In this document: piece after piece, positions 1-11,754 of the stretch | Layout of the letters: each line of letters begins with the position of its first letter | Position numbering within the stretch: position 1 is the stretch's first letter | Origin: Leucocoprinus leucothites | Taxonomy: Eukaryota; Basidiomycota; Agaricomycetes; Agaricales; Agaricaceae | NCBI GenBank assembly: GCA_013368445.1 | Contig: JAACJO010000001.1 | Span: 682,001-746,000, forward strand | Direction of reading: 5' to 3' | Length of the DNA stretch: 64,000 nucleotides | Position numbers and translations under genes: made by a program | Notes under the pieces: generated by a model | The model's input: the letters and a program-made list of their open reading frames with translations, nothing else | What the model was told of the DNA's origin: nothing | Database searches by the model: none

Positions 1-846
1 AGACACTCAATGCCACTCAGAGGCGACAACGTGGAACGTCGATGATGACTTCAAAAAGCTCTTTCAATAGACAGTCACGCTCTCCAAGAACACGTAGGCT
101 CCACCTTTGCAATACACCTAACTCGACCGATTTGGATATTGTCGCCAGTCGACAAGAATCCCGTGGAGCTCTCACAGCCTCGAATTCTGAAGCAGCAGTA
201 GTAGCAACAACGGAAATTTCCTCGGTGAACGACAGCCGCGGATTTCGTGCGAGGCTCATGCTATCTCAAGCTCGTAAAACGATTGAGAATCACAAACCGG
301 CTTGGTCTGACACGGATCGAAGGCGGGGCTATCCGAGAACGCCTTTTGTTATGGATATCGTCCTGGAACTCAAGTCTCAATACGCTGGATACACTACTGA
401 GGACATGTACGTAACCTTTGAAGCTATGCGGCGGACGGAGGATGCCCGACCGGTCTTTGAACACCTAGCGCATGATTTTTCGGCTGGGGTGGAAAGTGTG
501 GATGCTTATTGGCATGATCAAGCAAAGATTTGGCAGGACTGGAGGGCTCCTGCGGATGAATGCATTGATAGCCACGGTGTAGCAAGAGGATCGCCGTTCC
601 CCGCCGGGCATAGTCTTGTTGTTGCCCCAGGGTCGGTTGGCGTTTACCAGCGCCCTTTCTGTGCGACAGTGGGGACGCCACCATCTAATTCATTATCAAG
701 CGGACGCACTAGCTACCCCGATTCAATTGAACGCTCGACAGCTTCCTGGTGCCCTGTGCTGGAATGTGATTATGTTGCTAGTTATCCCAGTCATCACAAT
801 ATCGTTCCTGATGGCCACCGCTATTGACTGGCTCTTGTCAGATTAG
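1..846 (+). CDS. Unrecognised protein, 5' partial, C-terminal membrane segment
   Basis: The reading frame is open to the left edge, so the true start lies outside the window; the first internal Met is at 42. A hydrophilic region (roughly codons 1-180) with many Arg and acidic residues is followed by a probable intron (about 579-630, GT...CCAG). After it the frame moves to the one ending with TAG at 844-846. That last exon encodes a strongly hydrophobic stretch (WNVIMLLVIPVITISFLMA) close to the C-terminus, so the product looks tail-anchored or single-pass. I do not recognise the family and assign no function. The exon junction is inferred: the donor could be at 577 or 579. The alternative is a protein ending at 827 without the membrane segment, which I consider less likely because only the other frame gives a coherent hydrophobic helix. 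Confidence 0.5.
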
Positions 847-3800
847 TTGCCCTTATAAGAGCTCCTGGTTATTAGCATGTTTATTGTTCTGTCGGACAGG
901 GCATGCCCTTCCCTCCGCCTGTATCGGTATAGAACAAAGTTTATATGTCAGATCCTGTTGCTTGTCGGGTTTGAGCGACCAGTCTCTATCCAAGTTTGTC
1001 ACTCGCCTTGTACCTACCGTGGTTAGGCGCAGCCTCTTCTCCTCTTTTATATTGTAAGATAATGGGCACCTTGTCATCCTTCATTCTTACCATAACAAAG
1101 CAATAGCAAAATGTATGAGTAAGGCAAAGGCCAGAAACTCGTGATATCGTATCTCGTAACACATGTATGTATACGAATTATGGGTGTCTGTTTATTTGAA
1201 TGGGTGAGGATCCGTTCCTTAATCCGGTGCAAATCTGATACTCAGCAATAATCCCATTTGCATGCCGTTAATCATCGCACTGCGCATCAGACCCCCCTGG
1301 GGTAGAGCAAAGGTGCCGAGCCGTCAAAACAAACAGATTTGGTATACTTCAAGAAAGCCCGAGCTTGGTTATCATGTTTCGTCGAAGGGGAAACGCTATT
1401 CCGATGACGAAGGAGCTGAGCAGTATCCTTCTGTCATTGTTCTGTCAAACTTGTTGAACCCGTAATCTAAAATACGCACACAATAACGCCCCCTTTGGCA
1501 GAAACAATCAGTTGATCATGAAATAGGCGCGGTCAGGTCGAATGACCGTCCTTATGATGATGCAAGGTTGTTCCGTCCGAGAGACGCGAATAAACTTGCG
1601 ATGGAGATAAGGACTACACAACCGTATATGTGAGGTTAGAATGTCATCAAATCGACCATTTAGACTCCAAGTAAGCTCAAAAGTACTAGTAGCATATGTT
1701 GACATACATCCAGTGTCATATGAACCTACCATCCTCCTGTGCCCCGAAGCCAAAGATGGAGCCAGACTCATGGTCAACCCTGTCGTGCTATTCTTGAACA
1801 GGGGATTTCGATAGGCGTCTTCAAGAGAAGGCACATACTTGGCACGTAAGTACTGTCATGGGTATAACCCAATGAACATCGTAAAACTTGGGATATGAAC
1901 GATCCGGCACAATGGCTTATGGTGTGAGCCCACAAGACCTCCTAGGATGAACTCTCAAGAGTGACTTGCGCCAACTCCACAACGTCGATCCTCCCTTTTC
2001 GAGAATGCGAGCATATGCTCATGCCTATGTCTGGCCCGCGAAGATGATTGGGACTTTGTTCAAGCCGATAGACAAACACTATTTCGAAACGTCAGATGGT
2101 ACGAAGGCTATCAATAACTTAACGGACTCGGGCTCCAACCTCACAAGGCATGCACCCGGGACTTTGGCTCCTGCCCTCTTTTGTCCAACAACTATAGTAG
2201 TCTAATCTTGGTCGTATAAGGGCTAATTTCCCGGAGCGGGTCAGCTTTGGTTGTTCACGATATTTTTGCGCTGATATGCGTTGAGGGAAGACAGAAGAGG
2301 TACATTCTCGTTTCAGGTCCGCCCCGACTTCGGCGCAAGAGGAACCCGTGAGTGATGGTAAACCGATGGACGTGGACTTGTGGCACTGGTCCTATGACAC
2401 ATGGCTTTGGACAGAACTCATCCGTGATGTTGTATCACCGATCCGTTAATAATACAGTGAGTAATTTTGTGGGTTTAGGAACCCCGGGCGTGGTAATTAC
2501 AATGGCTTGGGAACACCATCTGGCAGCGGGAGTTGCGGACCTCGTGAGTCTGGAGATATCTCACTCCCCTCAAAACCCGAAGTTGGTATTGACTGTCGAT
2601 GGTTGAGGATCGCGCTCGCCGGGCGTACTTTACTGCAAAACCTAAATGCCGAAAACGCAATTTTTGCGGCAAAGAATTGACCAAGACTATGGTGATTTCT
2701 TAGCAGCGATCGGCTCGCAGTATGACCAAACCTCTCAATCCTCGAAAGTAATTACCCCCGAGTCTCGTGTTGACTGGTTATGCCATGAAGCTTAGCACGA
2801 AGATATATGGTCTCTTCCCCACATTCGGCCTCACTGATTGGCAGTGCCCGTTTGAAAGAACGGGTCGACGACGCACAAGGCCCCATATGCAGACCCGTTT
2901 ACCCAGTCGGGACCCCGATGGTCGAGGAGACTCCAATCAAAAAGGCACTCTAGTATACAAAAATACCGTAAATGCTTTTTTCTCTGTGACATAGTCGGCG
3001 AATTTGCTCAATAAGTCCTCCAAACGCCCGGTGGGGAAGGTATGCTAATCCTGTTAATCCTAACATTCCAAATACGGTCAAAGAGCTTGATGGCCACATG
3101 AAATCCTGCATCAATCAGGGTCAAATGATCCCTCCGATTCCCCCTTCCTTTTTAGGCCTACATCCTGGGACAAAAGCTCGTGTGGGCACTTGAGTCAGTG
3201 TTATGTTTTTTTTTTTGACAGGGACGGGCATAATATAGCGCCCAAATGACAGATGAATAAAACATCATTGAACAATGAATTGACCCGTAGTAGGGTGCCA
3301 TACGCAGTACTGCTGTTACTTCATATCTGTTTCGAAATATTGTAGTGTCGAAGTGACTTGATAACCGATGAGATTCACACTGTGGCGGCGGAAATTAGTG
3401 TGTGGAAACAAAATCAATCAGGATTTCTGTTCTCTCTTTCTGTTTTTCCCTGGGTAAAAAACGTCTGGTGATCATTCAAAATGTTTTATCAGAGAGCAAC
3501 TTGCACACGAAGAAGGCTTCTCGAAGAACTACAGTTCAAAAGTGATTGTGCGTCATACCGATCATATGCCCACGCACACATTTAGATACTTACTTACATT
3601 CTTCAGAGTGTCCGGGTGTCTGAAGCAAGTGGGATGGCTCATGAGCAGTGTATTCTCACATCTTTCAAAGAGAGGTCAAGTGTTAACATCGTTCACATGC
3701 ACAGTGCACAGAGTGCTCCCCCCGGTACCGTGACCTGTCAGGACAAAGGGCAATTCCGGCGTTAGCACCAGAACCTGATAACTTGACCCAAAACTCTGTT

Positions 3801-4539
3801 CCTGTTCTAAAGCGAATTGTGTCGCAGTGGACTACACTACCAGAACCCGCGTTACTAGCCGTTGCCGCTCTGTCAGACTAGAAGCCCGACAACTATTGGT
3901 TGTTTAAATCCCCTAAGCGAGGTGAACCATACATGTCAATGTTGTTCTAGTATGTAAACAATGATAGATAGACAGTTGAACAAATTCTAGTACATACATA
4001 ATACACCACTATATACATTCTAATTCAATTCGGGAGGCTCGTCATGTGCTTCTGTTAACATACATGAAGAAGGTGGCGGTACGAGCACATGCGAACATAG
4101 ACGGATTCATACTGTACGAGAAAGAAATGTCAAAGAAACTGAAGAGAAACCATATATCCGGACTCCGCGAACAAATGTGTAGTACCAAATCCTAACTAAA
4201 CAACGTAAACGTTCGGCGATACCGTGATATCCAGGACCGCAATCTCCTTAAACAAGACATAATGAAGAACCCGGTGGGATGGCCCAAGAGAGGCACACAA
4301 ACTGTAGACGGGTGTGTGGTGCGGGGGAACAAGAGAATGCAGTGCCACGCCAAGATAACAAGAAACCGCTTTCAAAGAGGAAGCCGGAGAAACATCCCGT
4401 AAGTGTGGCTGAACCTACCGTACCTACTTTTGCAAAGTGCCGAAAGACTCGTCTCGGAACCACAAGGTAGCCTCAACTCGGCACTGGTGGTGTAGATTCC
4501 GAGTCTACAAAAAAACCCTAAGACCTAGCACTAACGCCT
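847..4539. other. ORF-poor spacer with gene-like fragments but no supportable gene
   Basis: About 3.7 kb without a reading frame I can assign. Short open stretches exist on both strands. On the minus strand around 1720-1834 there is a protein-like string ending in SLAPSLASGHRRMVG, followed by a GT signal. On the plus strand there are segments at 1966-2205 and 2352-2606. None extends into a family I recognise and the frames do not join with consistent splice phases. An interrupted old gene or mobile-element relic is possible. T-rich and poly-T runs occur near 3210-3220. Confidence 0.4.
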
Positions 4540-5000
4540 GAGGAAAAAAATAGAAAGAACGAAGAACATCGGGGAAGCGCCAGTAGTATTTGGGAAGAAG
4601 GATTTGTTCGAGAGTTCGAGAAAAGTAAGTGGCGGGGGAATCTCAAGAAAACGCCCAGTGTAGAGAAAATCTGAATAGAAGCTATATGTCTCCAAAAAGC
4701 TCCATCGCTCCCGAGAGGTAATACAGGGGGAGGCGCTGAATAGATTAGATTGTAACATTCATAAACAAACCCTCCAAAAAAAGAATCAGACATTACATTG
4801 TCCTCAAGAAGCAAGCATATACAAAGCGAAAATTTCGGGAAGAAAGAGGAATGGAAGAGAGATGCAAGGAAAGAGTAAGAGGGCGAGCAGAGATACGAAA
4901 ATAAACCACAGCGGAGCGGATGGATGCAAGGAAAGAAGGAACTTGTCGAAATATCAGAAATAGATATCAAGATCGCACAGACAAACAACACAACTGTTTG
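4540..5000. repeat. Polypurine (A/G-rich) tract
   Basis: The plus strand is overwhelmingly A and G for about 450 nt, with runs such as gaagaaagaggaatggaaga. The minus strand is therefore pyrimidine-rich and stays open as a 157-codon Ser/Phe/Leu-rich frame. That frame is a product of composition and I do not call it a gene. Such tracts can form triplex or otherwise unusual DNA structures, but nothing here shows a function. Confidence 0.6.
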
Positions 5001-5586
5001 TTGATAAATACCGATACAAAGGTGTTAACATACGTGTATGTATCAGAAAACCGAGAAAACAAGAGTCAAAAATATACTTCGTATTTTGGGCAGTGGGTGG
5101 GTGGGTTTTGCGAGCCGCGTGGTACATTCGAGTCTTCGATTACCCAAGAGCCTTCTATATACACATGACCAAAAACAGAATCTCTTTTCCCGTCACAAAT
5201 AGTGAACACGAGGCTCACAAGAACCACCACGAGCGCAGCATGGTAAAGTAGCAGGTGGGCGCACGCCGTGCGGATAAAGAGGGGGAATACTAGTCATAAA
5301 CCTGTATGGCTCATAAAAGATACGAGTCCGACTCGGTCCCCAAAACATCAGACAAAAGGAATTATATGTAGTACCCAAGCAAGGAAAGTAAAAAATAGGT
5401 AACAGCGAACCTGGAGCTCAGAACATGAATGTCCGAAATGGTCCTTGCAGAAGCTACTCGCGGACACACACAGAGACACACATTAATATTCTTTTTTTGA
5501 CACTTCTCACCTCCGCTTCCTCCCCAAAAACCCCACAAAGAAGTGCTGCATAGAATGCATGCCGAAAAAGCCGAACGCGGGAATTA

Positions 5587-7801
5587 TCAACTTGACATTC
5601 TACTCTCTCGTTGTTCCTCTGGGAGGCTTGCTGGTGGAGGTGGGGGAGGAATAGATCCTTCACGGTTTTCCCGTACATCTCCCCGATAATGCGGATGTCC
5701 TCTCTGATACCGTTTCGACGAGCCCCTATCCCTATCTTCACCAGCCACTCCCGAAAATCCAGGAGCTGGAGTATTACGCCTAGAGCCTGAATCTGCACCA
5801 GCACCAGCACCGCCGCTGACGCCAGTGTCATTGTGGTTATTGTCCTTGTCACTGTCAATGTCCATCTCCATGTCATTTCTATTGCGTTTCCTTGAGGTAG
5901 AAGGTTCGATCAAACTAGGTGTTTGTCCTCTTTCGCGAGGTTCGCGATCATGCCGTTCGTAATGAGATAGTCCAGATCCAAGGGGAGGAGGGGGAGGGGG
6001 AGGGTAAACAGCTTCGCGTCCGCCACCGCCACCAGCAACAACTGTGTTTACGCCCGTTCCGTTGTTCGGACCGGACGTCGTGGAAGTAGAATTGGCAGCG
6101 GCAGCAGTACCAGCGGGAGTAGAAGACGAAGAAAGCCTCGCATGTTCATGAGATGCAGATCTGTGGCCAACGCCAGAATCTTCGCGGTCATGTCCTCCAA
6201 ACTCTGCTTCCTCGGTGTTCATATTGGCGTTTGTAGCATTGTTAGATTGACTAACGGGTCGAAGTCTGTATGAAGGAGGTCGCGCAGAAGTTCGATCTTC
6301 ATAGTATTGTGTACGCGAATCAGGCCGCGAAGGTACACCTCCTTGTTCGAGTCCGGAGTTATTAGACCCGGGAGTATCGGAACGGGAGACATGTACAGAC
6401 GGATAAGGGTTTCCTGTATCATGATAATAGATGTCTTCTTCTCCTCGTCTTATGCGCGGAGGAGGTAAGCTCTGCATGTGTTGAGAATGTGAGTGGGAAT
6501 GGGAGTGGTGAGAGTGTGAGTGGTCTGGATAATCTGCACGGCGGTGCGTTGCGTGAGGGGAGTGAATGTTCACATCCCTCTCCCTGGACTCGCGACCTCT
6601 AGTTTCGCGTTCCCATTCCACACGTCCATCTCTGTCGCGTTCGCGGCCTCTTTCTCTTTCTAGATCATACTGGCGAGATGGCATAGAGTCTTCGCGATTG
6701 ATGTACGTGCCGGGACCCATTCTTTGATGTGGATGCATTCTACTGGACGAGCTACGCGCATCAGCAGAGTGCATGTGAGGAGATACCTGAGAATGGTGTC
6801 TGGAGTGTTGTTGCTGGAGGTGAGATTCAGAAGGATAGTCATTTCCTTCTATTCGCCGCGAGGATCTATCTCTGTCGCGATCCGAGGGTGGCGGCGGGGT
6901 ATGAAGGACGCGTTGAACTGGAGGCAGAGATTCAGGGTACTGCTGACCAGGAACCACGGGATAATTTTGCTGGGAAGGAGGCGGAGGACGAGAAGATTGC
7001 TGCTGAGATCTGGTAGAGGACGAATTAGGGTGGGCATGATGGATGGGGGGGCTGCCAGCAGGACCAGTATGGGTTCGCGCCGCGGCATCGTACTGTGCGA
7101 CAGGTGGCAAATGAGAATGAGAAAGCGGCGGAAGGTGGCGTGAAGTATCGTGGCCGGCAGAATTGCGTCTGGGAGACTGGACAGCGGACATATGGGGCGA
7201 GGGAACGACCGGAGGAGGATCCATGGGACGGTTTGGATCTGGAGGAGGGGGTCTGCGGAGGTAGTCCTGAGGAGGAGGATCAGCGTCGATAGGGATTGGT
7301 CGATCTCGGGAGTCCCTGTTTTGGTGCGAGCCGGAATACGAGCGCGAGGGCTGGTGGTGCGCCGGCAGCGGGGGGCCAGACGGCGCTCCCAGCGGGTCTG
7401 CGGCAGAGGGAGCCGAAGAAATGCGCTCGTACAAAATTCTGAAAACAAATATTTTCATTCAGCTGAGAGAAAAAATACAGAACCGGGAAACGTACGCCCG
7501 CTCAAGCTTCATCCGTTGCAGACTCCGTTTCGCCTGCATGATCCTGAGCTGCAGCTTGTCGTTGTCCTAGTTTGGGTGAGCACACGAGCATGAATAAAAA
7601 AAATGAAAGGGGACGTACCCCCTCGATGTCTTTGACTTTACGCTTGAGGTCTTTGTATTTCGCCTGATACTTGACATCTTCGGCGCCTGCAGCAATGCCA
7701 ACAGGGTGTGTCGGGCGAGAACGGCGGGAGGGGGCAGAGGAAGGCTGCTGGGAGATCTGAGGGGCAGAGTGGGAGGGTCCGGGGGAGGGATGGCGGGACA
7801 T
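5587..7801 (-). CDS. INO80 complex subunit F-domain protein (low-complexity tail)
   Basis: Three exons on the minus strand: 7619-7801, 7496-7566 and 5587-7438, with GT-AG introns and closing phases, give 701 residues. Joined across both introns, residues of about 40-95 read YQAKYKDLKRKVKDIEG, then a stretch beginning NDKLQLRIMQAKRSLQRMKL, then ERAILYERIS. This is the INO80F (TFPT-like) signature, a basic coiled-coil helix that docks on the INO80 chromatin remodeller in the nucleus. The remaining 600 residues are disordered: Pro-rich N-part, Ser/His repeats (HSHSHHSHSHSHSQH), Arg/Glu/Asp-rich RERDRD blocks and poly-Pro near the end. The family domain is well supported. The tail says little about function except that it is nuclear-protein-like. 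It is transcribed divergently from the GRIM-19 gene across about 590 bp. Confidence 0.88.
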
Positions 7802-8391
7802 GGGCGGATGTGAGGGGACAGGTGGCAGTCGTGTTCGAGTCTATCCGCTGTTGTATTTCCAACAACCTTGTCAATATCCTTGCCCCAATTAGGCAACTCC
7901 TCCTCCTCACCTCACTCAGGGTCCTATCTCAACCATCCTTTTTCTCCTCTCTTATCCAAGTCCTCCGCCGGGCATCACCTCGATTTTCTTATCTAGTCTA
8001 GCCATCCATGCCTTGAATTCTAGCTTACTCCGCCTCGAGGAAACGCCCACCAGCCTGTCCAACACAATCTCGCTGTCGTGTCGCTTTTTCGTGCGGGCGC
8101 TTGCTTCGTCACCTTGCCCACTTCCATTTCTCACGCTCAGTGATCACGTGCATCTTAGCTCTTGCAGTTGCTCGTCGCCGCCCAGTGCACCCTTCAACTC
8201 GTTCCTCTTTCACCCGCGTCGTTACAGGCTGCAAATTATTGGTTGGCCATCAGTGCGTATCTAATTATTGTTGAAAATTTGACACTTTCTGACTCGATTT
8301 GCTGTTTTGACAGTGTCGGCACCGTACAGACAGTGCGCAACATGGCATTCCTCTAAAACATTGCGTATTCTGACTAGAGGTCCACAGAGAC
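7802..8391. promoter_or_regulatory. Shared divergent promoter region, INO80F gene / GRIM-19 gene
   Basis: 590 bp separate two outward-facing start codons. The stretch is pyrimidine-rich on the plus strand (ctcctcctcacctcactcag) and I see no clear TATA box. It must hold both 5' UTRs and core promoters. No further element can be assigned by eye. Confidence 0.45.
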
Positions 8392-9097
8392 ATGCCCCCT
8401 CCGGGGGGATTTGAAGCAGTCAAATATAAACGTAATCTCCCATTCCGAGGGCCGGGGGGTCTCGCCATCCTCGGCGGCGTCACGGCGATATGTGCCTATG
8501 GCTTCTACCGACTAGGCAAGGGAAATCTCGAGAAAAGGTAATCTTTTTTATACCCAAATCTCGAAAACCCACTATGTCCGAAAGTTCCCAGGTCAGCTGG
8601 ACGTGGAACGTGTCACGGTCTACCCCCCGCTCATCGCGAAACGTGTCCGGTTTGGATCCGGCCGCAGTTCTGGGTCTCTTATCGTGACCTGGCTATCCGG
8701 CCCGTTTGCTCTTGCGAATTCGAGCTGACCTGGGTCGTTTGTTTTCTGTTTTTCTACTCTAGGGAGCTGCAGCGCGAAAAGGCCTGGTCGAGGATACATC
8801 TAGTTCCTCTGTTGTTGGCGGAAGGTGATCGTGATGCGTACCGTCGTGAGCAAGCGGCGCTTGCCAGAGAGCGGGAAATCATGAAGGATGTGTCGGGCTG
8901 GGAGGTAAGCAGGTGCTTTCATAGATCCCATGATGAAGCTCATGATGTGATGTTTATTATTACTACTTCGAATTCGAATGCTCAATCTACCTTGGCCGCA
9001 TGTATCTTCTTTCCTAACCGCGATCTTTGGGGAACAGGCAGGAAAGAGCGTATACAGCAGCTCGAGATACCGTTCGCCGGAATTTGTTATCCTGTGA
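8392..9097 (+). CDS. NDUFA13: NADH dehydrogenase (complex I) subunit GRIM-19 / NDUFA13
   Basis: Three exons (8392-8537, 8763-8904, 9038-9097) join in phase to 115 residues, close to the usual fungal size. The protein begins MPPPGGFEAVKYKRNLPFRG, the conserved N-terminus of GRIM-19. It continues with a single membrane helix (GGLAILGGVTAICAYGFYRL) and a charged helix containing LLLAEGDRDAYRREQ and EREIMKDVSGWE. It ends with SSSRYRSPEFVIL. GRIM-19 is an accessory subunit of mitochondrial respiratory complex I. It crosses the inner membrane with its helix and helps assemble the membrane arm. The Met at 8342 upstream is followed at once by a stop, so 8392 is the start. No lesions are seen. Confidence 0.95.
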
Positions 9098-9740
9098 TAG
9101 TAGATTACTCATTACAAGCGCGCTTCCTACATAAATCTGCTTCTCTGGACAGAAGATAATAGCACACAATCGGGCGCTGAGTTAAGTATATGAACAACAA
9201 AGAGATCCAGATTGCCGGGTCGTGCGCTTCCAAATTCGGCCAAATCCTTAGGGCAGGCTGGGAATCCCAGGTGCACCCGAGAGGAACCCCAGCTCTGGGA
9301 ACCAGATCTATCTCTCCTCCTCTTGGATTCCATTGCAGCTCCCTTCCATCTCCGTCGTTGAACGCGACAAAAAGGCAACGGCCACACAGATCTTGCATAT
9401 CGTGATTGTCCGAGTCGCTGTGGTACTGCGCGGAGGGGACCACGCGCATATTCGAGGTTGAGGTGCGTGGGCAGAAAATATCGGACCGAATCTGAAGGGA
9501 ATCACTGAAACCCCTTTCTGACAGTAACACTTTTCTGCGAAGAACCAGTGCATTGAGTCACAAGTGGTAAACGCGAAAATGGCAATCATTAGAAGCGTCT
9601 CTGTGACCCGAATCCGAAACCCATTTAAACTCGATCGTCCGCGCCTGGGTATATCATTTGCTAGCTTTCGTCTTTCATCATCCTCCCTTTCTCATTTACT
9701 TAAGTACCGCCAACCCACCCTCCCTTTCTCCCTCTTCCCA
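9098..9740. other. Spacer and pyrimidine-rich leader of the HMG-box gene
   Basis: 640 bp between GRIM-19 and the HMG-box gene. The last 100 bp before the Met at 9741 are rich in C and T (caccctccctttctccctct), the usual look of basidiomycete 5' leaders. An in-frame Met at 9564 exists, but the intervening segment is weakly coding, so I prefer 9741 as the start. I see no other gene. Confidence 0.4.
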
Positions 9741-11754
9741 ATGTCCCCAGCCGCCGTATCCCGTCGACCCTTCTCACCCGACACTATTCACTCTGACCTC
9801 ACCATGAAAGACGCTACTCCCTTTCTCAACTTTGACGACTCTCGCACGTACTCTGAATCAGATCAGATGATCTTTGGTCCTCTCGACTTTGAGGACGTCA
9901 ATGGACTCCATTCCAGCCCGATCCCATACCAATGGGATTCATTCGACGTCGACAACGACGTTAAGCCTCATCTGAGCTTCTCCGCATTATCTAGTCTACC
10001 CCAGGCTGATTATGCGCAAGCTCAGCTATCACCTACAGGAAGTTACTATGACTCTGTAGGCCTCCCATATACCTCTGAGGACCTCGCCAGTTCTCCTACC
10101 AATGATACCACTCCTTATCTCGCCAACTGGTTGAACGATCCTGAGATCGCAACCATGCAGACGCCGTCTTCACCCATCAACATTCCTTCATCACTCGATA
10201 GTCACCAATCGTCATCATTCATCCCGTTTGCTGATCATTCCCACTTCCCGTCATCTGATACGACATTCTCTCCCATGTCACCTTCTAATATGACTATGAA
10301 TCAGCCTCCTCGTTCTCCTTCCCCCTTATCTGACGAGGCTCGTCCTCCTCGACCACGGGTCATGTCCATTAATCCCACTGCCACCTCTGTTCACACTCCT
10401 GCGTGGGCTACTCAACTCTGGGAGTCTCCCAGTAGTTTGCGTTCTCCCGCCATGGCGCGTCAGTCTTACCGGCATTCCCCATTCTCCGACACTACTCTTC
10501 GCCCGCGTCTCCCGATACGCCGAGGATCTATCTCATCTAACCAGATGTTCACGTCGTCTAGTGCACCGGCATTCAGTGAGCCTCGGGCTCCTAGCATGAC
10601 TAGATCTTACAGCCGGCGTGCCGAGTCAACCGGTATTAACGAAGATCGTGACGCAACTGTCCGCCGCAAGAGAAGACCGGAAGATGGGCCATTTACCGAG
10701 AAAGGCCATGAGGCTCGTAAGTTCACCTCCATTCCGCAGTTTTTCCTATTATTGGCAGATCTCTAATGAGATATTGTTATGTTTTGTTTTGTTTTGGCGA
10801 TGTAGCTTTGAAGCCTGTATTGAAACCACCGAAATTGGCCCCTTCCGCTTGGCAGCTTTACTTTACCGACTGGATCCAACGGCAACAGGCCTCGGGCACC
10901 CGAAAGCTTAATGTTGCACAGGCTGCAAAAGAAGCGGGCCAAGAATACGCCTCTCTCTCACCGGAAGAGAAAGAGGTAAGTTTGTTATTGCATGACGTCA
11001 GATCTTCGCTCATTTTCTGTCATTGTCCCTTTCCTTGATTTACTAGCCCTATAAACGGCGCTCGCAGGCCGCAAAGGAGGCTCGGGAACGGGAACTTAAC
11101 GCCTACATGCGCACTCTGACTCCTGAGGACATCAAGCGTGAGAACGCCTACCGCGCAGCGCAGCGCAAGGCCGGCAAGTCGCGCAAGAGTAACATCAAGG
11201 ACCCAAATGCTCCCAAGAAGCCTTTGAGTGCTTACTTTATGTTCCTTCAACGGATCCGCGCGAACCCCAAATTAGTCCAAGAAATATTTGGGTATGAAAC
11301 CGAGACGACCAAACAGAGCGTCTTGGCCGCGGCAAAGTGGCGATCCATGACTGACGCCGAGAGACAGGTATGTGGTTCGCTTTGCTTATGTTTATTTCGG
11401 TTTGCTAATAATCTATTTGCTCTTTCTCTGCTCTTCAATCATTGTTCTCAATGTTTGTGCCTTCCCCGCCCCCGCTCTTCCTCTCTCGGCACTATTGCTT
11501 CTTTTGCCCACTCATTGTTCTCCTGATTCGGTCCTTCTATACAATAGCCATTTTTGGCTCAGGCTGAACAGGAGAAAATGGAGTATGAGGCTGCGAGGAG
11601 GCTCTATGAGGAAGGCACCCCTGCTTATGGGACGAACATTAATTTCAGCATTTTGCCGAATAGCCCTGCTTTTACGACCGTCAAGATGGAGTCGTCCGAG
11701 AGCGACAGTGAAGGATTTAGCACCGACGACGGTGATCGGCCCGTTCGCTCCTGA
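9741..11754 (+). CDS. Double HMG-box transcription or chromatin regulator
   Basis: Four exons (9741-10716, 10806-10975, 11047-11367, 11548-11754) close in phase to 557 residues. Residues 1-320 are a disordered Ser/Pro/Asp-rich region with many SP motifs, likely a regulatory or activation region. Two HMG boxes follow. Box 1 runs from KPPKLAPSAWQLYFTDW through YASLSPEEKEPYKRRSQ. Box 2 runs from DPNAPKKPLSAYFMFLQRIR through KWRSMTDAERQPFLAQAEQ. Both carry the aromatic and basic positions of HMGB-type, mostly non-sequence-specific DNA-bending domains. The C-terminus is acidic and Ser-rich (SSESDSEGFSTDDGD). The arrangement resembles HMG1/2-like regulators of mushrooms such as Coprinopsis Exp1, but orthology is only an inference. 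The start was chosen at 9741; a longer form from 9564 is possible. Confidence 0.85.

Noticed and set aside
4518..4991. 157-codon minus-strand open frame, Ser/Phe/Leu rich
   Set aside because: It is the reverse strand of the polypurine tract; the lack of stops follows from base composition and there is no domain or splice context.
5700..7460. Several overlapping ORFs on both strands inside the INO80F gene
   Set aside because: They are shadows of a repetitive, GC-biased coding exon; none has its own domain.
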